Both the position numbers and the translations under genes were made by a program. Shown one piece after another: positions 1 to 7,880 of a stretch of 12,326 nt of DNA. The notes under the pieces were generated by a model. It did not search any database, was not told the origin of the DNA, and saw nothing but the letters and a program-made list of their open reading frames with translations. How positions within the stretch are numbered: position 1 is the first letter of the stretch; each line of letters opens with the position of its first letter. Source of the stretch: Dictyocoela muelleri (taxonomy: Eukaryota; Microsporidia); NCBI GenBank assembly GCA_016256075.1, contig SDVU01000558.1:1-12326 (forward strand), in the 5' to 3' direction.

Positions 1-14
1 TAATGAATTAAAGT

Positions 15-131
15 AGTGGAAGAATAAAATGCAAGGTCTCCTAATAAAAATCATGCTTAAGAAAATTTTAATTAAAAATTTCTTTTCAATTTGTTAATGG
101 AAGAATAACACAGTGGAAGAATAAAATGCAA
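15..131. repeat. Pair of 20-bp perfect direct repeats
   Basis: AGTGGAAGAATAAAATGCAA occurs at 15-34 and again, identical, at 112-131, 97 bp apart. A partial copy (TGGAAGAATAA) sits between them near 98-108. No coding frame or inverted ends accompany them. They may be part of a larger repeat that extends left of the window. Nothing else is recognisable from 1 to 298. Confidence 0.6.
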
Positions 132-298
132 CAATAAATACTAAAATACCCAACAATTTTTAATATTTATACTATATTGCATACTTATTAAAACTCAAAT
201 TTTCAAATTTATTAATTGATCTCCGATTTGAGCAATGAAAATATAGCCTCTGTAAGAAAATTTTGTTTCTCTAACGGATTATAACTCCTCCTATTTTT

Positions 299-433
299 GA
301 GGAAATCACATCCCTAAATTGTAGTAGCGGGATTTTTATTTGGATTAAGCGGAATATTGCGAGGTATTATCGCTATAAATAAAAATCCTCGCAATTTAAC
401 GATTGTTTAGAAAAAGAATCATGTAATTTCCTC
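299..433. repeat. Imperfect palindrome, probable small MITE or fold-back remnant
   Basis: Blocks on the left recur as reverse complements on the right in mirrored order. GAGGAAATCACAT (299-311) pairs with ATGTAATTTCCTC (421-433), TAAATTG (315-321) pairs with CAATTTA (392-398), and GGATTTTTATTT pairs with AAATAAAAATCC around 329-390. The spacing between blocks differs on the two sides, so the structure is decayed. No target duplication was found. Confidence 0.5.
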
Positions 434-702
434 TTAAGGAAGACTCATTTACTCTATAATAGGGGTAGTGAATAAATGGTTAGAGATCTATAAATTCTTT
501 AGATTATTTTTATTTTCTTAAAAAATGATTGTGTGTCGAATTTTATCTAAAAATTATTCAATAAAAATTTAAATAAATTTTTATATGTACAAGGTAGTGA
601 TCTTTGATGTAGTCCACTTTCCGAACAAGCCCATAATAGACTATATTGAAAAAAATATTCAATTTTTTATATTTATTTGAATATTAGTAATGTAATTAAT
701 TA
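434..702. other. AT-rich stretch without recognised features
   Basis: No sustained open frame, tandem repeat or clear inverted repeat was seen on either strand. It separates the palindrome at 299-433 from the tRNA-like sequence at 703. Confidence 0.5.
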
Positions 703-780
703 TGACTTGTGGTCGATTGGGAGTTAGGTAGTAGTCAATAGTTTGAAATATTTTGGGTTCGAATCTCGACGAGAGAATTT
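703..780 (+). other. tRNA-like sequence (tRNA pseudogene or SINE head)
   Basis: An RNA polymerase III A-box match, TGGTCGATTGG, lies at 710-720 and fits the consensus TRGYNNARNNG. A B-box match, GGTTCGAATC, lies at 756-765. The 46-bp spacing is close to that of a real tRNA. The T arm can pair weakly (TTGGG with CTCGA, including G-T pairs) around the loop TTCGAAT. I could not form a proper D stem or a 7-bp acceptor stem, so a functional tRNA is unlikely. A decayed tRNA or the head of a tRNA-derived SINE fits better. Confidence 0.45.
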
Positions 781-957
781 ATATAAAAAAACTTAAAAAA
801 ATGAAATAATTAAGAAATAATTAGAAATGAATCTAATCGAGACTTGAATCTGTTAGCGTGCACGGCGCTGGAGCAGACTGAACGCGCCAAGTTTCATTAC
901 AAAATTATAATAAGTCAGATATAGTTTTTTTAAAAAATCCCTTAAAATATTTAAAAA
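781..957. other. Spacer with a small GC-rich island
   Basis: The stretch is AT-rich except for about 40 GC-rich bases at 857-897, which include GGCGC and GCGCC able to pair as a short stem. Read on the minus strand, the island contains a weak B-box-like GATTCAAGTC. It could be a tail part of a SINE with the upstream tRNA-like head, or an element end. No piggyBac terminal repeat could be assigned here. Confidence 0.3.
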
Positions 958-1702
958 ATGAATAAAGAAGAAAAAGAATTACATACTGATGCAAAAGTGA
1001 CTTTTAAAAAATGGTGAGCGTATGGCAGCATATATAATAAATAAAGTAAAATTATTGTTAAGAAAGACACAAAACGGCCTGTAATATTAAGTAGTTCAGA
1101 GCCCGAAAATTCGACAGTCTTGCTTTTAACTCTTTTAAATCTGACGAAATAACGTATAACTGGTAGTGGAAAATTTGATACAATATTTCGACATGAAAAT
1201 TTAGCAGAAATGGTTAGATCAACTCAGCAAATCTTATAAGATTAAATAATAAATTTTCGAGTTCTGATGTTTGTACGAAATTTCGATAATTATTTTTGAG
1301 AAATATTAGCAAACGAAACGAATAGTTTCGACAATAGAACATTATCTGGTGATAAATCTAAACTAAAAATTATTTATAAATTTCTAAGTGACATTACCAG
1401 TGATGAAATGCAAATTTACTTTGCGTTATGCATAACTATGACTCAAGTGAAGAAATCAGCAGTAAACATGAATTGGTCAAAAAGAAAATGATTGTGAGAG
1501 CTAGATATGAAAAGATAATTTCATATAAAAGATTAAAACTAATAACACTATTTATCCACTTCACAAATAATGACGATATCGAAAAGCCAAATAAACTCCA
1601 AAAAGTCAATACTATTGTAAAATATTGCAATGAAATATTCAAAAAATATATTTTCCAAAAGAAATGTTATCGATAGATGAACCACTAATGCGGTTCAAAG
1701 GT
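958..1702 (+). pseudogene. piggyBac transposase, N-terminal part with first catalytic Asp (broken)
   Basis: piggyBac transposases are DDD-type enzymes that excise and reinsert DNA at TTAA. An ATG at 958 opens a frame that, despite several stops, runs in phase to 1488. It contains a serine/acid-rich N-terminal tract and, from 1300, a clean run ending in SDEMQIYFALCITM, as in the family's N-terminal domain. Similarity then moves to another frame (RARYEKIISYKRL, IHFTNNDDIEKPNKL, to about 1655). It moves again for the block LSIDEPLMRFKG, whose Asp codon at 1676-1678 matches the first catalytic Asp. At least two frameshifts and several stops make it non-functional. Similarity stops abruptly after 1702, where foreign sequence begins. 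Confidence 0.8.
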
Positions 1703-2022
1703 ATTGTCGTGCTCTCGGGGAACACGGTTGTGTCTAATGTAAAAAATGAATAAAGATTTTGAAGTAATCCTTTTATTAAAATCATCTTGCCAGGTGGGTC
1801 TTGTTTTCTTCGTCATCCATTAGTTTCGCATGGGGTTCAACGAGTTTAAACTTTTATAGCCGTTTGATCAAAAATTAATCAATTTCATTCTTTCAACTTT
1901 CAAATCACTTCAAAACTCAACTACTGAATTATCATTACTTAAAACAATCTCATTGTTTTCAAAATCATCATTAGACCTAGATAACCCACAGTATAATTTC
2001 ATATATACAATTCAATCCATTG
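1703..2022. other. About 320-bp unidentified insert inside the piggyBac transposase
   Basis: piggyBac similarity ends with RFKG at 1702 and resumes at about 2023 with KRVRFGIKFC. The usual linker between these blocks is only about a dozen residues, so most of this stretch is inserted. I see no terminal inverted repeats or target duplication. One minus-strand frame is unusually open, with three stops in about 100 codons, but matches nothing I recognise. It could be a fragment of another element. Confidence 0.5.
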
Positions 2023-2227
2023 AAAAGGGTTAGATTTGGAATCAAATTTTGTACAATTTGTGAATCTAAATCAAGCTATTGCAGTGGGATTGAAATTTAT
2101 ACTGGGAATGATAAGGATATTGACACCTCTATAAATGCATCAGAAAGTATTGTTATGAAAATGATGGTGCCATTTTTAGGGAAAGGATAATACTGTTTTC
2201 AGATAATAAGTATTCTTAACACAATTA
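2023..2227 (+). pseudogene. piggyBac transposase, mid DDD-domain fragment
   Basis: The stretch reads KRVRFGIKFC, then EIYTGNDKDIDTS, then SIVMKMMVPFLGKG in one uninterrupted frame to about 2187. This is the characteristic core strand and linker of the piggyBac DDD domain. Shifting the frame then gives FSDNKYS, whose Asp codon at 2202-2204 occupies the place of the second catalytic Asp (usually T/S-D-N-x-Y/F). At least one frameshift and a stop disrupt it. The final 75 bp of this fragment recur at 3911-3986 on the far side of the next insertion. Confidence 0.8.
2152..2227 (+). repeat. Left copy of a 75-bp imperfect direct repeat
   Basis: The stretch from ATGAAAATG through CTTAACACAATTAAT aligns with 3911-3986 with about nine mismatches and one gap (roughly 85 percent identity). 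Both copies encode the same piggyBac segment (MKM..PFLG, then the second catalytic Asp region), and they bracket the whole 2228-3910 insertion. Either two related piggyBac copies were joined here, or a local duplication accompanied the insertion and has since decayed. Confidence 0.7.
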
Positions 2228-2290
2228 ATCAGGCTGGGTCTATTTTTCACAAAATATAAAAATAGGTCAAAAATTATAAAAAAGTTAGTT

Positions 2291-3371
2291 CAAGTAGCGA
2301 ACAAGGGCCGGGTTATTTTTTTAAATGTAAAATGAAGATTTGATATTTATTTATGTTTTGTTCGCTACTTAAACACAAAAAAAAATTAACTTTAAGTGGA
2401 AAATAATTGCAATAAAAGATAGACTCATAAAAGTGAATTTTTTCTTGATGTCAATAAGTCAATCAAATATCTTATAAACCAAAGAATTGTGAGTGAATGT
2501 AGAGTATTACAGCTCAGAACTGCAATGGTGTCATGAAACTAGAGCTATATACTAAAAAAAAAGTAGAAATGCCACATACAGATGTAAAAGATGTAGAAAA
2601 AGAATATCTTTATATTAATTGGGCATTCTAAAAAAATGCAAACTTGAATTATCTGATCTTCTTTTCTTTGTATACACATATTTGTTTGACTTAAGGTCAA
2701 ACCAAATTTTTTACATGCAAGACATTGCTTTATCTTCTATTGTAGAAATAATAAAAATTTTCAACAATGTTTGTGAAAGAATAATTCGCAATCGAAACGT
2801 CTTTATCGGTGGAAAAAAGAAAAATTGTTCAGAAAGACGAGACTGTTTTATGGATACGTGGCCTTGTTTTGAATCCATCCTATACGCAATATAATCTCAG
2901 GGGTTTCCGATGGGTTGTTGGAGGTATCGAGGAATGTGGGGTGATGAAAAAAAATTTTGTTGAAATAGTTTTTAACAAACAGAAAGAGACGTTAAAAAAG
3001 CTGTTTTTAGACGAATCCTCAATTGAACAATAATAAAAACAGACTGATATTCGTCATACTCTGGTTTGTGCAGAGAATTAAATTCGAACACATATTAGTT
3101 AACTACAATTAGGGATTAAAAAACGATGAAGGTTATAACACTAATAACATTTGAGAATCTCTGGTCTCATCTAAGAGATTTTTTAGTTCACAGCATGGTA
3201 TTACGAGAAATAATATTTTAAATTTTCTATACAAGTTCCAGTATGTTTATCAAAATATAGATAGACAAACCCCAGAAAGTATTGTACACACATATATTGC
3301 TTTTTTGAGAAAACTTTCTAAAAACAATTATATTTTTAATAAAAAAAATTCCGGCCCTTGTTCGCTATTTG
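2291..3371 (+). mobile_element. Merlin/IS1595-type DNA transposon with TIRs (decayed), first copy
   Basis: CAAGTAGCGAACAAGGGCCGG at the left end (2291-2311) is matched, inverted, by CCGGCCCTTGTTCGCTATTTG at the right end (3351-3371), with a single mismatch. The element is about 1.08 kb and carries one transposase relic in + orientation. A second, inverted copy of the tip (TTGTTCGCTACTT, 2358-2370) lies inside the left end. An 8-9 bp target duplication, typical of Merlin, could not be identified, consistent with age. Confidence 0.75.
2440..3345 (+). pseudogene. Merlin/IS1595-type transposase (broken)
   Basis: This is a DDE/D-type transposase relic of the IS1595/Merlin (ISXO2-like) superfamily. 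The N-terminal region has a zinc-ribbon pair (YRCKRCRKRISLY, about 2586-2624). It is followed by a helical stretch (2628-2808) and the first catalytic block KDETVL with NLRGFRWVVGGIEE; the Asp codon is 2836-2838. A TDIR block at 3046-3048 may hold the second Asp. The C-terminal block reads GLKNDEGYNTNNI, then ENLWSHL (catalytic Glu codon 3153-3155), then a Lys-rich tail to about 3345. Several frameshifts and stops break it. The two short open frames at 2619-2894 and 2809-3033 are pieces of this one gene. The start is uncertain. Confidence 0.8.
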
Positions 3372-3597
3372 CCTCAAAATGTTTATATTTGTGTTTTATT
3401 GAACTTCAGGTCTTTTTTTCTTAGGAATAGATGCTTCCAAAGTATAATGTGTATATTTCGGCTTTCAAGAAAATCTGCCATTATTATAATCTCTTTATAT
3501 AAAAAAATATATAGAAAAATATATTAATATATATATATATATATGACTCTAATAATGAGATTCTATTAATAATAGATCGTCTAGAAAAATTGATAAC
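3372..3597. other. AT-rich remainder of the hairpin element, with (AT)n
   Basis: No coding frame was recognised. It contains an (AT)9 microsatellite at 3527-3544. It lies between the right tip of the nested Merlin and the first tandem hairpin unit. Confidence 0.5.
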
Positions 3598-3910
3598 ATT
3601 TATGATACTTTTTAAAGCATCGAATACCTAAGGAAAATAGACAATAAGTTCAATTGTAAAATAAAATATAAACATTTTTATTCATTTTTAACCTATTTTA
3701 ATATTTTGTGAAAAACGGGTTTTTTCACAAAATCAGAAAAATGAACCTAACGACCCATGATATTCTTTAAAGCATAGAAATACTAAGGATAATAGACCTG
3801 GTGTTCAATTGTAAATATATACTATAAATAATTTTAATCTTTTTTTTACCTATTTTTATATTTTGTGAAAAATGGGCTTTTTCACAAAATGTATAAAATG
3901 GACCTAACGG
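3598..3910. repeat. Two tandem ~155-bp units, each with a perfect 13-bp hairpin
   Basis: Unit 1 (about 3598-3756) has stem ATTTTGTGAAAAA at 3703-3715, loop CGGGT, and the complementary arm at 3721-3733. Unit 2 (about 3757-3910) has the identical stem at 3860-3872, loop TGGGC, and its arm at 3878-3890. Both units end in a CCTAACG motif. The surrounding sequence has diverged but the stems are unchanged. Confidence 0.7.
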
Positions 3911-4420
3911 TGATGAAAATGGTGGGGCCATTTTTAGGAGAGGATAACACTATTTTTACATAATTTGTATTCTTAACACAATTAATTTTAATTTATTAGA
4001 AAAAATGTTATTGGTACTGTTAGTTCCAATATAAAAAACATGTCAAAGACGCTAGGTTTAAAAAAAATAAAGAGTGGTGAAGTTGCTACCTAATCTACTG
4101 CTGGGTTATTAGCTCTATAAATGAAAAGTTAAGAATGTTGTTTACATGCTCTCTACGAATCATAAAAATTCATAAATGATTGATACTAGAAAAAATGAGA
4201 TAGGATAAGAAAGCACGGGGTTATAAAATTATAATAACCGCCCCTGTCATAGAATATAATTATGTATAGGAGGTATAGATCGAAAAGACCAAGTTATAGC
4301 ATATTTTCCTATGTTGAAAAAAATTAGAATAGTCTATAAAAAATGAGTTGAAAAACACTTAAATCTCTGGTCTAAAAAATATTGTTTACCCCTTTTATAA
4401 TAAATAAAAATCATAAAATT
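3911..4420 (+). pseudogene. piggyBac transposase, C-terminal part with third catalytic Asp
   Basis: The fragment begins with the second copy of the MKM..PFLG segment (the 75-bp repeat). It then carries decayed sequence with frame changes and stops, and reaches the diagnostic block GGIDRKDQVIAYFPMLKK. The Asp codon there, at 4278-4280, corresponds to the third catalytic Asp of piggyBac enzymes (GGVDxxDQ motif). It continues in frame as IRIVYKK and then breaks down by stops near 4344. The usual C-terminal cysteine-rich domain was not recognised. The Merlin relic from 4423 may have replaced it. Confidence 0.8.
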
Positions 4421-4422
4421 GA

Positions 4423-4877
4423 TTTTTTTTATTAAAATCAAAATCAATAAAAACAGAAAAAAATTATGAAAATTGTAGTAGCAATTGTAGTATTGTTTTC
4501 AAAAAATATTTGATAATAAAATGTAATAAAAGTGATTGTAGACATGAAGTATCCGTTACTAAAAATACTCCTTTATATAGTAAGAAAATACGTCTACATC
4601 GGAGGCTTTCGATTTATAATGATTTTATAAAAAAGAAATCGATTGCTGTTACTTCAATAATAAATAAAGTTACAAAATAACCTGTAAGGAAACAATTACT
4701 GATATTTCTAATTTTATTTTTTATAAATATATTTATGATATTGAAAAAAGAGAGAAATGACATTATTGTAGAAAGAGATGAGCTCCATTTAGTTCGTAGA
4801 AAATATCATAAAGGAAGAATAAAAAGATATTTGGATTTTATGATTCGTTGAAAAGCTCATCAAAGAAGGAATATTAT
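4423..4877 (+). pseudogene. IS1595/Merlin-type transposase, N-terminal half (second copy)
   Basis: One frame is open from 4423 to 4877 except for a TAA at 4678-4680 and a TGA at 4849-4851. It has no ATG near its start, so the true beginning is unknown. It shows a zinc ribbon with Cys pairs: CSSNC, then CNKSDCRHEVSVTKNTPLYS, the usual motif of this superfamily. A helical region follows, and then the first catalytic block VERDELHLVRRKYHKGRI. Its Asp codon is 4777-4779, matching the family pattern V-E-I-D-E-x-H-x-x-x-R-K-Y-x-x-G-R. The reading is cut at 4877 by the GC-rich tip of the next element. The C-terminal half appears to lie at 8208-8443. Confidence 0.75.
4871..4877. repeat. Candidate target-site duplication, left copy (ATATTAT)
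   Basis: ATATTAT at 4871-4877 is repeated at 5908-5914, immediately outside the inverted GC-rich tips of the element at 4878-5907. In such AT-rich DNA a 7-bp match has some chance of arising at random, but its position right against both tips supports it. Confidence 0.5.
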
Positions 4878-4900
4878 TTGGCGCGCCTCCCGCGCCACCC

Positions 4901-4965
4901 ACGCCATTCGCGCCACCCGCGCACCTGCGCCATTCGCGCCACCCGCGCACCTGCGCCATTTTTTT
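4901..4965. repeat. 26-bp GC-rich tandem repeat inside the left TIR
   Basis: The unit [A/G]CGCCATTCGCGCCACCCG plus CGCACCT occurs at 4901-4926 and 4927-4952 with one difference, and a third, partial copy begins at 4953. The right arm has only one comparable CGCGCCACCCGCGCCA stretch, so the left arm was expanded after the element formed. It is extremely GC-rich against the surrounding AT-rich DNA. Confidence 0.8.
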
Positions 4966-5152
4966 ATTTAATAAATGTGACGCTGACGCTTGAAGCCGCT
5001 AAAATTGCCTCACAATTATTATCTGTACCACTGGACATAGAACCTAAAATAATAAAATATAATCAATAAAACTATTTTTTATTAATGAATTAAATATTTT
5101 GTTAAATTCATATTTAAGTAAAATAAAAAAGATACCTTTATTAAAATTTTTC

Positions 5153-5512
5153 TAATAATCGAGAAATGTATTTCTCTCTTTCCTTAGATACCCTCTCTCT
5201 GAAAAAATATCGTAAACTACCAAACATGGCACTAGCAAAATAAAATTTATTTTATGTAGTCTTATATACATATTGAAAAAATTAGTTTTTAATATAAGCC
5301 TATATTTCTAAGTTTAGTAAATCTCGGGCTTCGCTTTAAATTTACTAAACTCGGAAAAATAGGGTTTTAGCGATATTGATTTTTACAATATGTATATAAG
5401 ACTACATAAAGTAAATTTTATTTTTTCTTGCTAGTTCCATATTCTGTAATTTACGATATTTTTTCAAAGGAGGGAATCAAAGGAAAGAGAGAAAGTTTCT
5501 CTGCTATTATAA
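5153..5512. repeat. Near-perfect 350-bp palindrome nested in the long-TIR element
   Basis: The left arm (about 5153-5322) and right arm (about 5340-5512) are inverted copies. Matching blocks include CTCTCTTTCCTT, GAAAAAATATCGTAAA, TGTAGTCTTATATACATATT and GTTTAGTAAAT. The loop at 5323-5339 is GC-richer and contains CTCGGGCTTCGC. It is long enough to extrude as a cruciform. It may be the core of the enclosing element or a hairpin MITE that inserted into it. Confidence 0.75.
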
Positions 5513-5750
5513 TTGCCTTTCCGCTCTTATAATTAACTATTTCTCAAATAATTTTATTTCTATATTTTCATGTCCTTTGGTATAAAATTCAATGAATATT
5601 TAAGATCGCATTTTATAGATTATGAATAACAGTAAAGCTATTTTTTATTATATTAAATAAATGTGGCGCTACTTGTGCGTGTGTTGTGCTGCGTTTTATA
5701 TAATATAATTATCTATAATTTTTATCATCAAACTAATTTATTAAACCAAT
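5513..5750. other. Non-coding interior of the long-TIR element
   Basis: The stretch is AT-rich with one GC-rich patch at 5662-5697 (GTGGCGCTACTTGTGCGTGT and following). TTTATTT/AATAAATGTGRCGCT here resembles 4962-4985 in direct orientation, so a third partial copy of the arm may be present. No coding frame was seen. Confidence 0.35.
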
Positions 5751-5968
5751 AATTATATTGATTATAATTTATCATTTTATGTTCTGTAGTCCAGTGGTAC
5801 AGATAATAATTGCTATGCAATTTTAACGGGTTTGAGCTTCATTGTGACACTTTTCTTTAATAAAAAAAGTGGCACTAATGGCGCGGGTGGCGCGTTACGC
5901 GCGCCACATATTATGTTACCAATTCAAAAATGAAAAAAAAAATAAAAATTAATTTTTCGGATCGCACC

Positions 5969-6272
5969 GGGGTTTTAGACCCCTCTAAAAAAAATAGAAA
6001 ATCTCATTTCACAAAAGAAGAGATATGATTCTTATTAGAAATAAATCGATACGTCCAGAAAAACTTAAAATGAAATTATTTTTATGTAACGAATATATGA
6101 GAGAACCAAAAATGATCGAGAAGTGACTATTTTTGGAAACTCTCATATATTTGTTACATAAAAATAATTTCATTTTAAGTTTTTTTTCGACGAGTTAAGA
6201 TTATTTTAAATAAGAATAGTATCTCTTCTTTGTGAAAGGAGATTTTCTATTTTTAAGGAAAACTGAAAACCC
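5969..6272. repeat. Palindrome 1 of the foldback Merlin
   Basis: The arms match inward to a loop near 6113-6127. For example 6063-6103 is the reverse complement of 6140-6180 at all but one of 41 positions. The outer ends are GGGGTTTTAGACC and its counterpart near 6270. It is the most divergent of the four palindromes in its middle arm. Confidence 0.8.
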
Positions 6273-6300
6273 AAAAAAACAACTTAACGTAATTTAAAAA

Positions 6301-6570
6301 ATAGAAAATTGACATTCATGAGAAGAGAAGTAATTATTCTTATTTTAAATAAGCTGAATTCGTCGAGATAAAGACAAATATGAAATTATAAGATTTTCTA
6401 TCGAATATATGATTGTTTCCAGAAAACGTCGCTTCATGATAATTTTTTGAAACACTTATATATCGGTCATACATCCTAATAATTTCATATTTGTCTTTAT
6501 ATCGACGAATTAGCTTATTTATAATAAGAAAAATTACCTCTCATCTCATTAATGTCAATTAGTTATTTTC
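6301..6570. repeat. Palindrome 2 of the foldback Merlin
   Basis: The arms share TAGAAAATTGACATTCATGAG with its complement at about 6545-6567, and GTCGAGATAAAGACAAATATG with its complement at about 6485-6505. The loop is near 6433-6444. A GGGGGTCTGAAACCCC motif follows at 6573-6588, the same motif found at the outer tips. Confidence 0.75.
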
Positions 6571-6657
6571 AGGGGGTCTGAAACCCCGAAAACAATTTAA
6601 TGTAATTTAAAAAATATTTTTAACCCTATGTTAAAAGTATAAATAGAGCTACACGTG

Positions 6658-7500
6658 ATGAATTTTTTTGTTTATTAATAACAATGATAACATAATATGG
6701 CTGCTGCTGGCGTTAGAAATAATTCTTGCGTCAAAAGCCTGTGTAGATTGCTTCAAAAAAATGTCAATAAATAAATGCAACAAATACATTATTGGCTGTG
6801 CATGGAAATGTTTCAGGTGTAAAATGCAGGTAAATCCACACGTTGATTCAACTCTTGATGGCCTAAAAGTTTCCCCAAAAATATTTTTGAAATTTGCTTT
6901 TTACTTATTTAAAAACAACATTTTACTAGAAGCTATATTACGAGAGACAAAAAAAATAGGCGGTGATACATATAAATCCCTATTATCATGCTTAAGGAAA
7001 AAAATATCTGCATTTTTTGAAAATAATAGGGGGCGGTTATGAGTCATTTGGAAGGAAATGCAAATAGATGAAACTTACTGGGAAAAAATAAAATATAATG
7101 TTTGTGAATTGTGTAGACAAATTTGGATATGGGGTGCAATCGAATTTAAGAGTGGCTATTGTTACAGTAATGCCATTGAAAATAGGAAAAACATAACACT
7201 TATGCCAATAATACTTGAATAAATAAAAAAAATCTTATGTTGTATCAGATAAATGGGCGGGTTAAAATCAAATTCAAAATAACTATCGAGACGCCGTCAA
7301 TCATATCTATAACTTAATAGACCCTGTAACAAAGGCAAATACTCAGAAAAATGAAAATTTATATCTACATTTAAAAAAATAAACAGTATAGCTATGGAAT
7401 AAGCATAGACACGCTACCTGATCATTTAAACGTTTTCATGTTTTTTCAAAACTATAAAGACATTTGTTTCGTAGATTTCTTAATAATTTTATTAAAGTGA
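6658..7500 (+). pseudogene. Merlin/IS1595-type transposase of the foldback element (broken)
   Basis: An ATG at 6658 leads into a T run with a probable one-base shift. The main frame runs from 6668 to 7042. It has a Cys-rich zinc ribbon (CVDC, then CAWKCFRCK) and the helical N-terminal domain (VSPKIFLKFAFYLFKNN). A TGA ends it at 7040, but the same frame continues with the first catalytic block MQIDETYWEK (Asp codon 7067-7069) and WIWGAIEFKSG. A shift leads to VVSDKWAG (second Asp 7248-7250). Then come AVNHIYNLIDPVTKANTQ and a Glu codon at 7353-7355. A further shift opens the tail GISIDTLPDHLNVFMFF, ending at a TGA at 7498. About 280 codons suits Merlin. There are at least three frame changes and several stops. 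Confidence 0.8.
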
Positions 7501-7580
7501 AATTAAATTTTTATTATTTTTTATTTATTTTTTATTATTTTTAAATTACGTTAAGTGTTTTTCGGGCTTTCAGAACCACT

Positions 7581-7858
7581 AAAAAATAAAAATCGACATT
7601 AATAAGAGAAAAGGTAATAATTCTTATTGTAAATAAGCTCAATTTTGTCGAGATAAATACAAATATGAGATTTTTATGGGGTATGAGGGGATATATGAGA
7701 GTTTACAAATTTGTCCGCTTTGCGACTAATTTTGGAAATTCTCATATATTCGTTAATACCCCATAAAAATATCATATTTGTATTTATCTCGACAAATTGA
7801 GCTTATTTTAAATTATAATTATTATCCTTTCTCTTATTAATGTCGATTTTTATTTTTT
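7581..7858. repeat. Palindrome 3 of the foldback Merlin
   Basis: Left blocks AAAATCGACATTAATAAGAG and GTCGAGATAAATACAAATATG recur inverted at about 7830-7850 and 7774-7794. The loop around 7713-7727 contains GTCCGCTTTGCGAC. It lies on the transposase side of the right arm and mirrors palindrome 2. Confidence 0.8.
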
Positions 7859-7880
7859 AAATTACGTTAAGTTGTTTTTT

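Larger units (their letters stand above)
2228..3910. mobile_element. Non-autonomous hairpin element carrying a nested Merlin
   Basis: The left end (2232-2277, with TTTTTCACAAAATATAAAAA) is the reverse complement of sequence near the right end (3845-3877). On the right, two tandem units of about 155 bp (about 3598-3756 and 3757-3910) share TTTAAAGCAT, GTTCAATTGTAAA, a perfect hairpin and a terminal CCTAACG. The left terminal motif GGGTCTATTTT corresponds to the inverted right end, AGGTCCATTTT. This looks like a MITE-like repeat into which the Merlin at 2291-3371 inserted. Without the Merlin it would be about 600 bp. Its own target duplication is unclear, unless it is the 75-bp flanking repeat. 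Confidence 0.55.
958..4420 (+). mobile_element. Decayed piggyBac transposon, split by two insertions
   Basis: Three stretches on the + strand read, in the right order, as a piggyBac-family transposase: the N-terminal part and first catalytic block (958-1702), the mid DDD domain (2023-2227) and the C-terminal DDD block (3911-4420). The inserts between them are an unidentified piece of about 320 bp (1703-2022) and a hairpin element that itself carries a Merlin transposon (2228-3910). I did not find convincing terminal inverted repeats or TTAA target sites, so the outer limits are those of coding similarity. The right end adjoins the Merlin relic that starts near 4423. Confidence 0.75.
4878..5907. 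mobile_element. 1.03-kb non-coding element with long TIRs and GC-rich tips
   Basis: The left tip TTGGCGCGC is matched, inverted, by GCGCGCCAC at the right, 8 of 9 bases. Similarity continues inward for about 180 bp per arm. The arms share, inverted, CCCGCGCCA, then GTGAC/GTCAC, then GCTAAAATTGC/GCAATTTTAAC, then ATTATTATCTGTACCACTGG at 5014-5033, whose complement is in 5790-5811. No transposase lies inside. The centre holds a separate palindrome (5153-5512). It is probably a non-autonomous MITE or fold-back element mobilised in trans. It interrupts the Merlin transposase that begins at 4423, so it is younger than that copy. Confidence 0.75.

Noticed and set aside
703-780. Functional tRNA gene
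   Set aside because: The A and B boxes are present, but a D stem and a 7-bp acceptor stem do not form.
4848-5069. A 73-codon + strand open frame rich in Arg, Pro and His
   Set aside because: It starts in the Merlin relic, runs through the 26-bp GC repeat and on into the TIR of a non-coding element. Its composition only reflects the GCGCC repeat.
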